Shown here one piece after another: positions 16,847 to 25,624 of a stretch of 64,000 bases of DNA (positions are counted from its first letter, which is position 1; every line of letters begins with the position of its first letter). The notes below the pieces were generated by a model, which saw nothing but the letters and a program-made list of their open reading frames with translations, did no database searches and had not been told where the DNA came from. Position numbers and translations under genes: made by a program. This stretch comes from Alkaliphilus pronyensis (GTDB taxonomy: Bacteria > Bacillota > Clostridia > Peptostreptococcales > Natronincolaceae), in contig NZ_WBZC01000013.1 of the NCBI RefSeq assembly GCF_009017275.1, forward strand, positions 1 to 64,000, given 5' to 3'.

Positions 16847-17116
16847 ATTAGTAATTTAAAGTAGTCTAGGCTTTTTTTTAGTCATATTCTTATATATTTC
16901 GATATTATTTTAACAAATTATTATTAATAGAGTGAGTATGCAAATATCAAAGTGGTATATATGACATATATTAATAAAATAAACAAACATAATAAATTAT
17001 GCTGTTTCAACCTTTATAATAATATTGACATTGATATATATTATAATAGCAATGTAGGAATTTGTTATTTTTTGACGATGTTAGCAAAATTCAAAATCCC
17101 TACTAAAGGAGGTACA

Positions 17117-19060
17117 ATGAATAGTTTAAGAGGAATAATTACAGTAATTTTAGTTATTGTACTAATCATATTAATAAGTGTTAGTCTACTTAACTTTTTT
17201 TATGTAAATAGTGTCTATAATGACCTTGAGGATTTATATAAAGCAATTATCTTGTCTCAAAACATACATAACGATATTAACTTACCACTTAAGGTTATAA
17301 ACAATATCGAAAACCAAACAAGCTCTAATCAGCCTATGGATTCTGATAGATACGATAGATTGTTGGAAGCCTATTTAAGTAATTATAGCAAACTAACCGA
17401 GAAAACTGATGCCTTATTGACTACTACCTCAGTTTTAGAAGAAATGTTAGAGGACTTTAACAGCCGAATTATATTAAATGGTACAAATGAATTTAGAATA
17501 TTGTCAAAAGATATTAATAGTGTTTTAAATAATACAGATTATTTTATATTAAGCTTCAACAGCATGCCCAAAAGCGAGATAGTAAATATTTATAGATTAG
17601 ATTCAAGTGCCATAAGAAAAACAGCATTAAACTACGATAAGCTAAAGGTGGAAATAGATAGCTCCTTAGATAGCTTTAGAAGCCTACAAAGATCCCTTAT
17701 CACAAAATATATATCTATAGTTTTTTTATCCTTTATGATAACACTTGCAATAATTATTGTTTTAACAGCTGTACTTATTAAACTATTAAGGACTGACATT
17801 CCCTTTGTAGTGAAAAGCTTTAATATGCTCTATGCCCATGATTACGATATTAATAATTTACCGAAAATCCATGGAATTTTCAAAGAGGAAATTCAGGTGA
17901 AAAAATTTGTAGAAGGTGTTTTTCAAGAGCAAAAGATAATAGATGAAATAAAGCAAATCTCCAGTAGTGAATTTATGCTGGAGGATGTGATTGATAATAT
18001 TTTTAAGATAATACATAAGCCCTTGAAAACCGACAGAATTGGTGTGGCCTTTATCAATTACCCTCAAGAAAAGATTATAGCAGAGCATGGTGTTTTTAAG
18101 TATAATAGAGTACTACTTGGACCAGGCTTTGAGGTTAGTTTAAAGGATACAACCTTAACTGATTTAATTAAAGAAAACAGACCTATAATTACCCATGATA
18201 TTGATCAACAGCTGATTAAACGGCCGGATAGTAAATCCCTACAGCTATTAAGGGATGAGGGTATAAAATCTAATATGATAATACCTATAACGACAAATAA
18301 AACCGTTGTTGGTTTCATCTTCTTTAGCTCTATTAAGGAAAACAATTACGATGAAAAAGCTTTAAGACTAGGTAAAAACATTGCTTATGAATTATCCTCT
18401 ATTATAAACAAAACATATTTAACAAAGCTAATGTTTACTAATGTAACAAAAACCTTTGCAGATATAGTTGAGAAAAAGGATTACGAAACTGGGGACCACA
18501 TTAAGCGTATGACAGCTTATTCTAAAATAATAGCTTCAAAGCTTATTAATCACCCCCACAAGGATTATTCTATTAAGCAAAGCTTTATAAATGATGTAGA
18601 AAACTATGCTGCTGTACATGATATTGGTAAAGTTGCTATTCCAGACTGCATTCTAAAAAAGCCTGGAAAACTAACCTCAGAAGAATGGGATATTATGAAA
18701 GCTCATTCAACCATCGGAGCAGATTTATTAGTAGGTCTAAAGGATAGCTTGCAAATATTCAATAAGAATTTCTTTGAAATGGCGATTACTATTACAAGAT
18801 ATCATCATGAGCGATGGGATGGTTCTGGATATCCTGAAGGGTTATCTGGTGTATCTATTCCTTTAGCAGCAAGAATTGTGGCAATAGCAGATGTGTTCGA
18901 TGCCCTATCATCAAAAAGAATATACAAAGAGCCCTTAAGCTTTAAAGATTCAGTAAAGCAAATTAATATTGGATCTGGTAGTCATTTTGACCCCGAGTTA
19001 ATTAAGATATTTAATGCATCAATTGGTAGCATAAGAGAAGTATATGAAGACCTTAATTAG
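17117..19060 (+). CDS. Membrane HD-GYP domain protein (c-di-GMP phosphodiesterase)
   Basis: A 647-residue sensor enzyme. The domain order is: membrane helix ~5-28; a helical external domain of ~170 residues; a second helix (YISIVFLSFMITLAIIIVL); a linker; a GAF domain (from LEDVIDNIFKIIHKPLKTDR to KTVVGFIFFSS); and an HD-GYP domain. The HD-GYP motifs are intact: HDIGKVAIPD, then HHERWDGSGYPEGL, then ADVFDALSSKRIYK. This predicts hydrolysis of cyclic di-GMP controlled by an external signal and a GAF ligand. The start at 17117 is chosen because AAAGGAGGT sits just upstream; an extension to 16952 lacks any site. It appears monocistronic, with a terminator directly after the stop. Confidence 0.93.
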   Translation: MNSLRGIITVILVIVLIILISVSLLNFFYVNSVYNDLEDLYKAIILSQNIHNDINLPLKVINNIENQTSSNQPMDSDRYDRLLEAYLSNYSKLTEKTDALLTTTSVLEEMLEDFNSRIILNGTNEFRILSKDINSVLNNTDYFILSFNSMPKSEIVNIYRLDSSAIRKTALNYDKLKVEIDSSLDSFRSLQRSLITKYISIVFLSFMITLAIIIVLTAVLIKLLRTDIPFVVKSFNMLYAHDYDINNLPKIHGIFKEEIQVKKFVEGVFQEQKIIDEIKQISSSEFMLEDVIDNIFKIIHKPLKTDRIGVAFINYPQEKIIAEHGVFKYNRVLLGPGFEVSLKDTTLTDLIKENRPIITHDIDQQLIKRPDSKSLQLLRDEGIKSNMIIPITTNKTVVGFIFFSSIKENNYDEKALRLGKNIAYELSSIINKTYLTKLMFTNVTKTFADIVEKKDYETGDHIKRMTAYSKIIASKLINHPHKDYSIKQSFINDVENYAAVHDIGKVAIPDCILKKPGKLTSEEWDIMKAHSTIGADLLVGLKDSLQIFNKNFFEMAITITRYHHERWDGSGYPEGLSGVSIPLAARIVAIADVFDALSSKRIYKEPLSFKDSVKQINIGSGSHFDPELIKIFNASIGSIREVYEDLN

Positions 19061-19093
19061 AATCTAGTTTAATAAAACTAGATTTTGTTGTTT
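19061..19093 (+). terminator. Rho-independent terminator
   Basis: AATCTAGTTT (19061-19070) and AAACTAGATT (19075-19084) form a perfect 10-base stem followed by TTGTTGTTT, immediately after the HD-GYP stop codon. Confidence 0.8.
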
Positions 19094-19178
19094 ATTAAGC
19101 TTTTGTTGGGGTAATTAGAATTATAATGTGTATTAATATTCATGGTATTGATACGGTGTTATTAGAGGAGGCTAATAA

Positions 19179-20249
19179 ATGAACTATTTAACTAAGGACT
19201 TACTTACCAGCTTAATCAAAGAAAACTACAATGAAAAATGTGTATCTATATTTATTCCAACAGCACAGGTGGGTAAGGAAGCATCGGTTGGTAGTATTAG
19301 TCTTAAAAATCTATTGGATATAGCAAAAATAGAGCTACAAAAGGATGGCTTTTCCTCCAAAAAAGCTCATCAGTTTTTAAGATCTGCCTACGACTTAGTT
19401 GATAATTCTATGTTTTGGAGCTATCAAAAGGAAGGTCTATGGATTTTTATAACCTCCGAGGAAATAGATTATTATAGATTACCTATAGGCTTTAAGCAAC
19501 TAGTTATTCTATCTAAAGGACTTTATATACAACCATTGCTTAAATTTTTTGTAGCAGATACGGATTTTTATATATTAGCACTAAGTCAACAAAAAATTAG
19601 ATTAATACATTGTACAAAGTATAGCTCCAAGGAAATCAATAATGATATAAATAACAAATGGGAATCTGTATACCAGAGTAATGGCATAGATTGCGAGGAT
19701 AGCAAGAAGGGTATTTGTAAATTTTTACAGCATGTTAGCAGCAGCTTACTTAAATATATTGACGTAAAGGATGCTCCTATAATATTAGCTGGTGTAGACT
19801 ATATACTATCAATATTCAAGGAGCTACAACCCCAAATCAATATACATAAAAAGGTTATATTAGGAAACTCAGATGATTTAAGTGTAGATGAGCTTCATGG
19901 TAAGGGTTTGGAACTACTTGAAGCATATTTTAATAAGCCTATCCATAAAGCCCAAGAAGAATATAAACATAAAAGTGAATCAAAACAGGTATGTAACTGT
20001 ATTGAAAAGGCTATTTCCTCTGCTTATAATGGTAGAATTAAAACACTACTTGTTACTGCTGGAGTACGGCAATGGGGTACATACAAACCCTATTCAAATG
20101 ATATTATTTTATATGAGGATAGAAAGCCTAATTCGATAGATCTAATTAATTTTGCTGCAACCCATACTTTTTTAAACGGTGGTAAGGTATATGAAGTAAA
20201 TCATGGTAAAGCACTGGATAGCTACTGCTACGGTATCTTAAAGTATTAA
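19179..20249 (+). CDS. Bacterial eRF1-like (baeRF) family protein
   Basis: A 356-residue soluble protein recognisable by its start (SIFIPTAQVGKEASVGSISL, then LKNLLDIAKIEL) and by a C-terminal third with IEKAISSAYNGRIKTLLVTAG followed by a Gly-poor loop. This matches the bacterial/archaeal eRF1-related group, whose members resemble the translation release-factor/pelota fold. Their role is not settled; ribosome-associated or RNA-quality roles have been proposed. The ribosome site AGAGGAGG precedes the ATG. It converges on a flavodoxin-type gene. No partner gene is obvious. Confidence 0.78.
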   Translation: MNYLTKDLLTSLIKENYNEKCVSIFIPTAQVGKEASVGSISLKNLLDIAKIELQKDGFSSKKAHQFLRSAYDLVDNSMFWSYQKEGLWIFITSEEIDYYRLPIGFKQLVILSKGLYIQPLLKFFVADTDFYILALSQQKIRLIHCTKYSSKEINNDINNKWESVYQSNGIDCEDSKKGICKFLQHVSSSLLKYIDVKDAPIILAGVDYILSIFKELQPQINIHKKVILGNSDDLSVDELHGKGLELLEAYFNKPIHKAQEEYKHKSESKQVCNCIEKAISSAYNGRIKTLLVTAGVRQWGTYKPYSNDIILYEDRKPNSIDLINFAATHTFLNGGKVYEVNHGKALDSYCYGILKY

Positions 20250-20272
20250 ATGTCGAAGCCTTTAAGGGGCAA

Positions 20273-20941
20273 CTATATATAGGGTTTTTCTTCTATATTA
20301 GTGGCACCCATTTGCAGTGATATTTTACGGCTCTTATAATTTAAGTATAGAGCTAAGGGCCAATATAATATCTTAGGTATTTTAACCGTCAGCAACTCTT
20401 GAGATTTTGCTGGAATTTTTTCTCCCTTTAGAATATTGTCGATAGCATAATCAAATGCTAATATCATTTTTTCACCCTTTTTGCCTAAATCCTCAAGCAA
20501 GGCACCATCTAACATTGCCCCACCACCATAGCCTAAGCCTCCTAGCCAGGTCATATTATGGTCTTCTGCAAAGGATCTACAGGCATCAAGCACCGATTGA
20601 CAGAAGCGGATTTCTGGAAATCCACACTGACCAATTGCAAAGGTCCCCTTACCCTTCAGCTCTTCACCATATTTTTTTGAAAGCTCTTCTAAAAACCATA
20701 TTGTTGGATATGGTAGTGTATCAACGTACACTGGTGCAATAAAACCTATTATATGACAATTATTGATAAGCTCCTCTAAATCTTCCAAACTAGACTTACC
20801 TTTAAAATAATCTATTGCATTAATAATATCAGCATTGCTATCTCTTTTTTCTGATAGTGCTTTAATAGTTCTTGCAAAGCTATAGGAGGTTTTATTTCTT
20901 CTAACGCTTCCATTTACAAGAATAATCTTTTTAGCTACCAT
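20273..20941 (-). CDS. Flavodoxin-fold NAD(P)H oxidoreductase
   Basis: A 222-residue protein with the FMN loop VNGSVRRNKTSYSF near the N terminus and a second flavin-contact region FIAPVYVDTLPYPTIWFLEE. The C terminus is basic, with an amphipathic segment (KILYWPLALYLNYKSRK) that could touch the membrane. It is the last gene of the MarR-led flavin operon. Its ATG lies inside the end of the upstream gene (7-base overlap), with an AAGGAGG site. The redox partner is unknown. Confidence 0.82.
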   Translation of the reverse strand: MVAKKIILVNGSVRRNKTSYSFARTIKALSEKRDSNADIINAIDYFKGKSSLEDLEELINNCHIIGFIAPVYVDTLPYPTIWFLEELSKKYGEELKGKGTFAIGQCGFPEIRFCQSVLDACRSFAEDHNMTWLGGLGYGGGAMLDGALLEDLGKKGEKMILAFDYAIDNILKGEKIPAKSQELLTVKIPKILYWPLALYLNYKSRKISLQMGATNIEEKPYI

Positions 20942-21504
20942 GCCGACACCTCCTTAACCAAATCCATTATCTCATTTTCAGCCTCTGCAGATTTATTATT
21001 TAAGCTAATAGTTATTGCTTTGTGATGGGGAGACTGCATATTCAACGCATTTCTTTCTATCAACAGCTTAAATGCCTGCTTTTGGCCTTCAGTAGTATCT
21101 TTTCCAACACCAACTCCAATTAGATTATGATACCCATAGCGCATAGGATGCAATAGATTGCCATTCTTTACAGTGTAAAGGGGTAAGCCAATTAGAGTAA
21201 ACTTATCTACTGCTTTTTTTAATAGAGATGAGTACCCTCCAAATGTAATTGGCGTAAGGAGGATTATACCTTTACTATTGGCTATGGCTTTAATAATACT
21301 AGGTATCTCATCTTCAAAGCCACATCTTCCTGGAGTTTTACTTCCACATGATCCACAGCCAGTACATGCTAATATATTCATATCCTCTAAATCAAAATAG
21401 TTGTAGGTAATTTTTTTGTTTTCTAAGTTCCTCGTTAATAAATCTGTAACTCTTCTTGCACTGATGTTATCTTTACTTGAGCCATCAAGTATTACCCAAT
21501 CCAA
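20935..21504 (-). CDS. FMN reductase-like flavoprotein with Cys cluster
   Basis: A 189-residue flavodoxin-fold protein with ILDGSSKDNISAR as FMN loop. ACTGCGSCGSKTPGRC is a Cys cluster typical of iron-sulfur flavoproteins, and LLTPITFGGYSSLLKKAVDK is the second flavin region. The start is TTG at 21504, seven bases after AAGGGGG. It follows the small flavodoxin by 14 bases and overlaps the next gene by 7, so it is clearly co-translated within the MarR operon. Confidence 0.85.
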   Translation of the reverse strand: MDWVILDGSSKDNISARRVTDLLTRNLENKKITYNYFDLEDMNILACTGCGSCGSKTPGRCGFEDEIPSIIKAIANSKGIILLTPITFGGYSSLLKKAVDKFTLIGLPLYTVKNGNLLHPMRYGYHNLIGVGVGKDTTEGQKQAFKLLIERNALNMQSPHHKAITISLNNKSAEAENEIMDLVKEVSAW

Positions 21505-21518
21505 ATCTTTTCCCCCTT

Positions 21519-21995
21519 TTACTTATTCATTAATTCTGCAAACCTTTCAATATTATCATATAAGTATTTCGCTGTATCTTTATTGGTCTTTGCAACCTTC
21601 TTTGTTATAAATCTATCAATAAAGCTCATTTTACTTATAGTAAACTCTCCACCAAAAACCTCCTTTGCTTTAGCCTTTTCAGTAAGCTCTTGTGGAAAGG
21701 AACTATACAATTGATCTAAGGCTTCTTTTTCATCTCTCATGCAGCAAATATATAACCCCAGCTGTTTATTTTTTAAGGCCTTAAGATTATCTTTGCAAAA
21801 GCTTGTCACCTCTTTTTGTATGCTACCAATATAAATTGACCCACCAATAATTACTGTTTCATACGTGGATAAATCAATATTATTTTTAGTTTTTAAATTG
21901 ATGCAGTCAACTTCACCAGCTAGCTTTTTTGCAAGTATTTCAGCACATTTTTCTGTAGCACCATATTTTGTTGAATAGACAATTAAAGTTTTCAT
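21519..21995 (-). CDS. Flavodoxin-domain protein (HemG-like)
   Basis: A 158-residue flavodoxin. VYSTKYGATEKCAEILAKKL is the FMN-binding T/S-x-T-G-x-T-like loop, and IIGGSIYIGSIQKEV is the 60s-loop equivalent. It resembles the menaquinone-dependent protoporphyrinogen oxidase (HemG)-type flavodoxins, but no heme genes are near. An upstream in-frame start at 22010 overlaps the GAGGGGGA ribosome site, so ATG at 21995 is used. It sits between the FMN-binding membrane protein and the Cys-cluster flavoprotein of the same operon. Confidence 0.87.
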   Translation of the reverse strand: MKTLIVYSTKYGATEKCAEILAKKLAGEVDCINLKTKNNIDLSTYETVIIGGSIYIGSIQKEVTSFCKDNLKALKNKQLGLYICCMRDEKEALDQLYSSFPQELTEKAKAKEVFGGEFTISKMSFIDRFITKKVAKTNKDTAKYLYDNIERFAELMNK

Positions 21996-22019
21996 TATAA
22001 TCCCCCTCATATTTTTTTC

Positions 22020-22412
22020 TTAATTAACTGTAAGAGCATTTTCAACAGCTTTGCTTATGGCATTACTGCTAACTGTAGCTCCACTAATTACGTCTACATT
22101 TAAGGACTGTTTTTCTAATATACTATCTATCACCTTTTCCGCTTTTCCACCTAGTCCATTTTGATGTCTTTCTATTGTTATATCGGTAATTTTATTGTCC
22201 TTTACCTCTACCACTACCGACACCTTAACAAGCCCAGCATCACATTCTCCAGTATAGGCTCCATCGCTAACCTGGCTTAAATCCACATCATTAACTACAA
22301 TTTCTGGTGACTCCTCTAATAGTCCCATTGAATTAAGTATAATCATATCTACAACCATTAAAGCAAGCATTGTAGCAAATATTATGCCTAATATTTTAAA
22401 AAGCTTCTTCAT
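22020..22412 (-). CDS. Membrane-anchored FMN-binding domain protein
   Basis: A 130-residue protein with an N-terminal membrane helix (residues ~5-27) and an external FMN-binding domain. VISGATVSSNAISKAVENAL is the motif by which such domains carry FMN, covalently attached to Thr or Ser in RnfG/NqrC relatives, and GGKAEKVIDSIL precedes it. Proteins of this type pass electrons across or along the membrane face. It sits second in the MarR operon and could link the three soluble flavoproteins to the membrane. Which electron donor feeds it is not visible. Confidence 0.87.
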   Translation of the reverse strand: MKKLFKILGIIFATMLALMVVDMIILNSMGLLEESPEIVVNDVDLSQVSDGAYTGECDAGLVKVSVVVEVKDNKITDITIERHQNGLGGKAEKVIDSILEKQSLNVDVISGATVSSNAISKAVENALTVN

Positions 22413-22442
22413 TTTACTATCCCCTTTGTTTTCTTTATAGTT

Positions 22443-22895
22443 TTACTCCGTTTCCTCTATCTTTGATGATAGCTTGTATATACCTCTATACATCCTTACT
22501 AATTCTTCATCCTTAATGTCTCTAAAAAGCTCCCTTAGAAAAAGGTCACTGTCTGGTTCACGTTGACTCCAGAAGGAATAGCTTTTTTCAGTTAATCTAA
22601 GTCTAATAACCCGTTTATCATTATTATCTTTTTCTAGTGCTAAATATCCCTTCTTTTCTAGCTTAAGTGCAATTTGCTTAACATTTTGATGTGAAGAGCC
22701 CATTACACGTGAGACTTCTTTAAGGGTTGGTGGACTATCAAAAAACTCCTCAATTACTGCCGTCATAAGCCACTGCTTTGTAGTCATGTCAAACTTTGCA
22801 AGTTCCCTATCTAGTACTACCTGTAGCTTATTTGCTAATACAAAAATACTTCCAAATATATGCTTTTCCATGTGCAAATCATCTCTTATTTCCAT
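22443..22895 (-). CDS. MarR-family transcriptional regulator
   Basis: A 150-residue winged-helix regulator. The MarR core is visible: LTTKQWLMTAVI-like entry (MTTKQWLMTAVIEEF), recognition region SHQNVKQIALKLEKKGYL, and wing with DKRVIRLRLTEK. It is the first gene of a five-gene flavin/flavodoxin operon. Two matching palindromes overlap its own promoter (22913-22948), so autorepression and control of the whole operon are likely. AGGAGGTG precedes the ATG. Redox or phenolic inducers are common in the family, but none can be assigned here. Confidence 0.92.
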   Translation of the reverse strand: MEIRDDLHMEKHIFGSIFVLANKLQVVLDRELAKFDMTTKQWLMTAVIEEFFDSPPTLKEVSRVMGSSHQNVKQIALKLEKKGYLALEKDNNDKRVIRLRLTEKSYSFWSQREPDSDLFLRELFRDIKDEELVRMYRGIYKLSSKIEETE

Positions 22896-22912
22896 AGAAC
22901 ACCTCCTAAAAA

Positions 22913-22948
22913 AGGTAATACATTACCTACATAAGTAATATATTACCT
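22913..22948. promoter_or_regulatory. Twin MarR operator
   Basis: Box 1, AGGTAATACATTACCT (22913-22928), is a palindrome with 7-base arms. Box 2 (22933-22948) has the same form with one changed base, around the perfect GTAATATATTAC. The centres are 20 bases apart, two helical turns. Box 2 covers the -10 element and box 1 the start region of the marR promoter. Confidence 0.8.
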
Positions 22949-22965
22949 TTTTGTATTTCTGTCAA
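22937..22965 (-). promoter_or_regulatory. Sigma-A promoter of the marR flavin operon
   Basis: On the minus strand TTGACA (22965-22960), a 17-base spacer and TATATT (22942-22937) make a strong vegetative promoter 42 bases before the marR start. The -10 lies within one of the two operators. Confidence 0.75.
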
Positions 22966-23009
22966 GCATTTTTATGTTATTTTTTAAATTAGTACAGCCT
23001 ATAAAAGCT

Positions 23010-23453
23010 TTAATACTCCTCCCTTAGTATAGACATAATGTTCAAAGAGTAATATTGATTGTTATGCTTTTTACATTTTCTTAGGGTTCCTTCATGTGTA
23101 AAGCCTTCGCTTATATATAGCTTTATTGCTCTTTCATTGTATTCAAAAACATCCAACCATAGACGATTACAATTAAGTTTATTAAAGCACAGCTCTTTTA
23201 TTAGTCTTACACATTTTCTTCCATAACCCTTTCCCTTATGTTTTAGAGCAATTCTGTCCAATGATATAACATCATCTTTACCTTCTAATCCCGATAAAAT
23301 TACATAGCCAATTATCTCTGTACTGTTACTGGCTCTAATAATCAAATGTAGCTCATCCTTCATTTCAATAGACTTAAGATGCCTTTCCCTTGACCATAAA
23401 TATACATATCGTCTCTTTTGATGATCATGCTGTACTTCTTCTATACTCAACAC
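23010..23453 (-). CDS. GNAT-family N-acetyltransferase
   Basis: A GNAT acetyltransferase with the acetyl-CoA loop KGKGYGRKCVRLIKELCF and the C-terminal NERAIKLYISEGFTHEGTLR (RimJ/RimL-like). The first usual start codon is GTG at 23453, with GAAGGAG about eleven bases before it, giving 147 residues. However, the open frame continues upstream to an ATC codon at 23522. The 23 extra residues contain IRLCYTTEGDIDDVLSIE, exactly the first strand and helix expected for a GNAT fold. A very strong AAAGGGGGAG lies six bases before that ATC, with no ATG, GTG or TTG between. The true protein may therefore begin at 23522. The substrate is unknown. Confidence 0.85.
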   Translation of the reverse strand: MLSIEEVQHDHQKRRYVYLWSRERHLKSIEMKDELHLIIRASNSTEIIGYVILSGLEGKDDVISLDRIALKHKGKGYGRKCVRLIKELCFNKLNCNRLWLDVFEYNERAIKLYISEGFTHEGTLRKCKKHNNQYYSLNIMSILREEY

Positions 23454-23664
23454 ATCATCAATATCTCCTTCAGTTGTATAGCATAGCCTAATAGTCTCAT
23501 CCTCAATAACTACTTTAGTGATAAGCCACTCCCCCTTTGTTTTGCTTTACCTATATTTTATAGTTAGTTATAGACAAAAGCAATCGACTACTAATAAAAC
23601 ATCTATTAACGGTTATACACAAATCATATGAAGAACCTATTGATTTTGACTGAATATACTATAG

Positions 23665-23686
23665 TATACTATCCTACCATAGTATA
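23665..23686 (+). promoter_or_regulatory. Palindromic promoter region of the LysM gene
   Basis: TATACTAT (23665-23672) and ATAGTATA (23679-23686) form an inverted repeat 27 bases before the LysM start. The right arm with its preceding C reads CATAGTATA, which fits the CATA-N3-TA -10 of late sporulation sigma factors. The -35 match is weak, so this is tentative. Confidence 0.35.
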
Positions 23687-23713
23687 TTTTATATGTGAAA
23701 AGGAGGAAATCAA

Positions 23714-24472
23714 ATGTACTACTACTATAATCAATTACCTTGTCCTGCTGGTACAGCACCATATATTATTCAGGCTGGGGATAATTACTTTAGTTTAGCT
23801 ATTCGTTTCAATACAACTGTTCAAGCCATAATTGCCGCTAACCCAAATATTAATCCGCTAATGTTAATGATTGGTCAGAGAATTTGTATACCAACACCAA
23901 CTACATGCCCAACAGGAACAACTCCCTACACCATTAAGGTAGGGGATACATTCTTTAGTATAGCTAGAGATAAAAACATCTCAGTTGATGCTCTATTAGA
24001 AGCAAACCCTGGTGTAGATCCCGATAGATTATTTATTGGTCAAATTATTTGCATACCAGTTGTTCCACCGCCAACCGTTTCTTGTCCTACGTTGAGGGAG
24101 GGCAGCAGAGGTGCTGATGTAGAAAGGCTTCAAAGATTATTGAGGGACGCTGGATTTGATCCAGGACCTATAGATGGAATTTATGGGCCCAGAACTAAAG
24201 CTGCAGTTATTGCTTTTCAAGAAAGTAAAGGGCTATCTGCTGATGGTATAGTAGGTGTTTTAACTTGGACTGCACTTGGTATAGACTGTGACACTCCTCC
24301 ACCTCCAGCTTGCCCCACGGGAACCACTGCCTATACTATAGTAGCTGGTGATACCTTCTTTAATCTTGCTAGAAGATTTAATACTACAGTTGATGCAATT
24401 AGGAGGGCTAATCCCAATGTGAATCCAGATAACCTTCAGATCGGTCAGGTTATTTGTATACCAGCATCTTAA
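23714..24472 (+). CDS. LysM / peptidoglycan-binding / LysM repeat protein
   Basis: A 252-residue protein made of binding modules only. LysM 1 is at ~15-60 (YIIQAGDNYFSLAIRFNTTV), LysM 2 at ~70-115 (YTIKVGDTFFSIARDKNISV), a PG_binding_1 domain at ~122-190 (LQRLLRDAGFDPGPIDGIYG), and LysM 3 at ~203-250. Each LysM ends in GQxICIP. There is no signal peptide and no enzymatic domain. The MYYYYNQ start and lack of a leader are typical of spore-coat or cortex-associated LysM proteins made in the mother cell, which agrees with the sporulation-like promoter. That role is inference. AAAGGAGG precedes the ATG. Confidence 0.9.
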   Translation: MYYYYNQLPCPAGTAPYIIQAGDNYFSLAIRFNTTVQAIIAANPNINPLMLMIGQRICIPTPTTCPTGTTPYTIKVGDTFFSIARDKNISVDALLEANPGVDPDRLFIGQIICIPVVPPPTVSCPTLREGSRGADVERLQRLLRDAGFDPGPIDGIYGPRTKAAVIAFQESKGLSADGIVGVLTWTALGIDCDTPPPPACPTGTTAYTIVAGDTFFNLARRFNTTVDAIRRANPNVNPDNLQIGQVICIPAS

Positions 24473-24474
24473 AG

Positions 24475-24517
24475 GAGTCAAAAAAAGGCCTATACTAATA
24501 TAGGTCTTTTTTGACTC
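24475..24517 (+). terminator. Large hairpin terminator
   Basis: GAGTCAAAAAAAGGCCTATA pairs with TATAGGTCTTTTTTGACTC across a 4-base loop, directly after the LysM stop, followed by TTTTTTATT. Confidence 0.85.
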
Positions 24518-24596
24518 TTTTTTATTCTTCCTTTAGCAACCCTTTACTTAAGCGGTTTGTAATCTATATGCTATGTTTTAGGAAAAGATAAAGCCT

Positions 24597-25523
24597 TTAG
24601 TAAATATCCCTTCTTGAATATTCAAAGCCTAGATACTCTTCTAAAGTAATATCACTGCTGTAAATTGCTTCGGCCTCTTCTTTTCCAACATACCTTAAAT
24701 GCCATGGTTCATAGGTGTAGCCAGTGGTTGTTTCTTTTCCCTTTGGATATCTAATAATAAAACCAAATCTGTGGGCATTTTCCTTTAACCAAATACCCTC
24801 TTTAACATTACCTAGCTCTTCTGTTAGCCTTAAGGCTACACTTCTGCTGCTAACATCCATTGCAAGTCCTGTTTGATGCTCACTTTGTCCTGGAAAGGCA
24901 CTAGTTTTATTGGCTTCCTTTTCTCCCTTACGCCTTACATTAGCTTCAAATATTGATTTTTGTCGACTGTAGGAGCGGTAACCCGATACAGCAAACAGCT
25001 CAATAGCATCCTTCTCTGCCTCATCAAATAGCTCCTCTAATGCTTCAGCAGCTACCTTCCTCATATACTTCTTTGGTAAGTCCTCACTAAAGGAAAAGCT
25101 TACATTAGGTATAACTAAATCACTTGGAACATAGTCTGAAGGTAGTTGTCTTTCTTTATTGACAAGCACCAATATATCCTCTGGGTCTTCAACATTAACT
25201 ATATTTTCTTCCTCCTTGTGGTTTTCTTCAACCTCTTGATTGTTATCAGCTACAGCCTCTACTGATTCTTCGCCATTGGTTTCTGCTTCATCAATTTCAA
25301 CCTCTTCAGCTTGATCAGCTTCAGCCTCTTGATTTTCTTCTGCCTCTTCAATTGCAGCTGTTTCTTCAGCTTCTTCTGTAGCCTCTTGGTTAGCTTCTGT
25401 TTGTTCTTCAGTAACTTCCTCAAAGCCTTCTGCCTCTACTGGCTCCTTAAAATTCATTCTTACTAAACCAAACACCATTACAACCAGTAGAATGGTTAAA
25501 AAAGCTATAGTCCCCTTTTTCAT
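24597..25523 (-). CDS. D-alanyl-D-alanine carboxypeptidase (VanY/DacB family)
   Basis: A 308-residue exported enzyme. A signal/anchor helix (IAFLTILLVVMVFGLV) is followed by a long, Glu/Ala-rich acidic linker (~30-110). The M15B peptidase domain follows, with SGYRSYSRQ, the zinc motif SEHQTGLAMDV and the late YEPWHLRYVG. These residues are those of VanY-type D,D-carboxypeptidases, which remove the terminal D-Ala of peptidoglycan stem peptides. The linker, almost purely E/A/N/Q/V, probably spans the wall or keeps the domain off the membrane. The gene has AAGGAGA before its ATG. It lies between a LysM protein and the flavodoxin/FtsEX block, without obvious co-transcription. Confidence 0.92.
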   Translation of the reverse strand: MKKGTIAFLTILLVVMVFGLVRMNFKEPVEAEGFEEVTEEQTEANQEATEEAEETAAIEEAEENQEAEADQAEEVEIDEAETNGEESVEAVADNNQEVEENHKEEENIVNVEDPEDILVLVNKERQLPSDYVPSDLVIPNVSFSFSEDLPKKYMRKVAAEALEELFDEAEKDAIELFAVSGYRSYSRQKSIFEANVRRKGEKEANKTSAFPGQSEHQTGLAMDVSSRSVALRLTEELGNVKEGIWLKENAHRFGFIIRYPKGKETTTGYTYEPWHLRYVGKEEAEAIYSSDITLEEYLGFEYSRRDIY

Positions 25524-25624
25524 TGGTATATTCTCCTTAATTTTGTCTATTATTTTATGTCATTTTGCTTATCAAATATACTATTGAGTATAGCAGAAAA
25601 AGCCTTTTAAATCAATGTTGTTAG

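Larger units (their letters stand above)
16731..17116. other. Long leader region ahead of the HD-GYP gene
   Basis: These 386 bases contain the terminator of the preceding gene (16741-16786) and an inverted repeat (16809-16846). The rest is AT-rich sequence without a recognised riboswitch. A longer in-frame reading from 16952 exists but has no ribosome site and encodes a low-complexity Asn/Tyr-rich peptide, so it is treated as untranslated. Confidence 0.5.

Noticed and set aside
16952-17116. N-terminal extension of the HD-GYP protein from an upstream ATG
   Set aside because: No ribosome site and low-complexity Asn/Tyr-rich translation, whereas ATG 17117 has AAAGGAGGT and leads directly into the signal-anchor helix.
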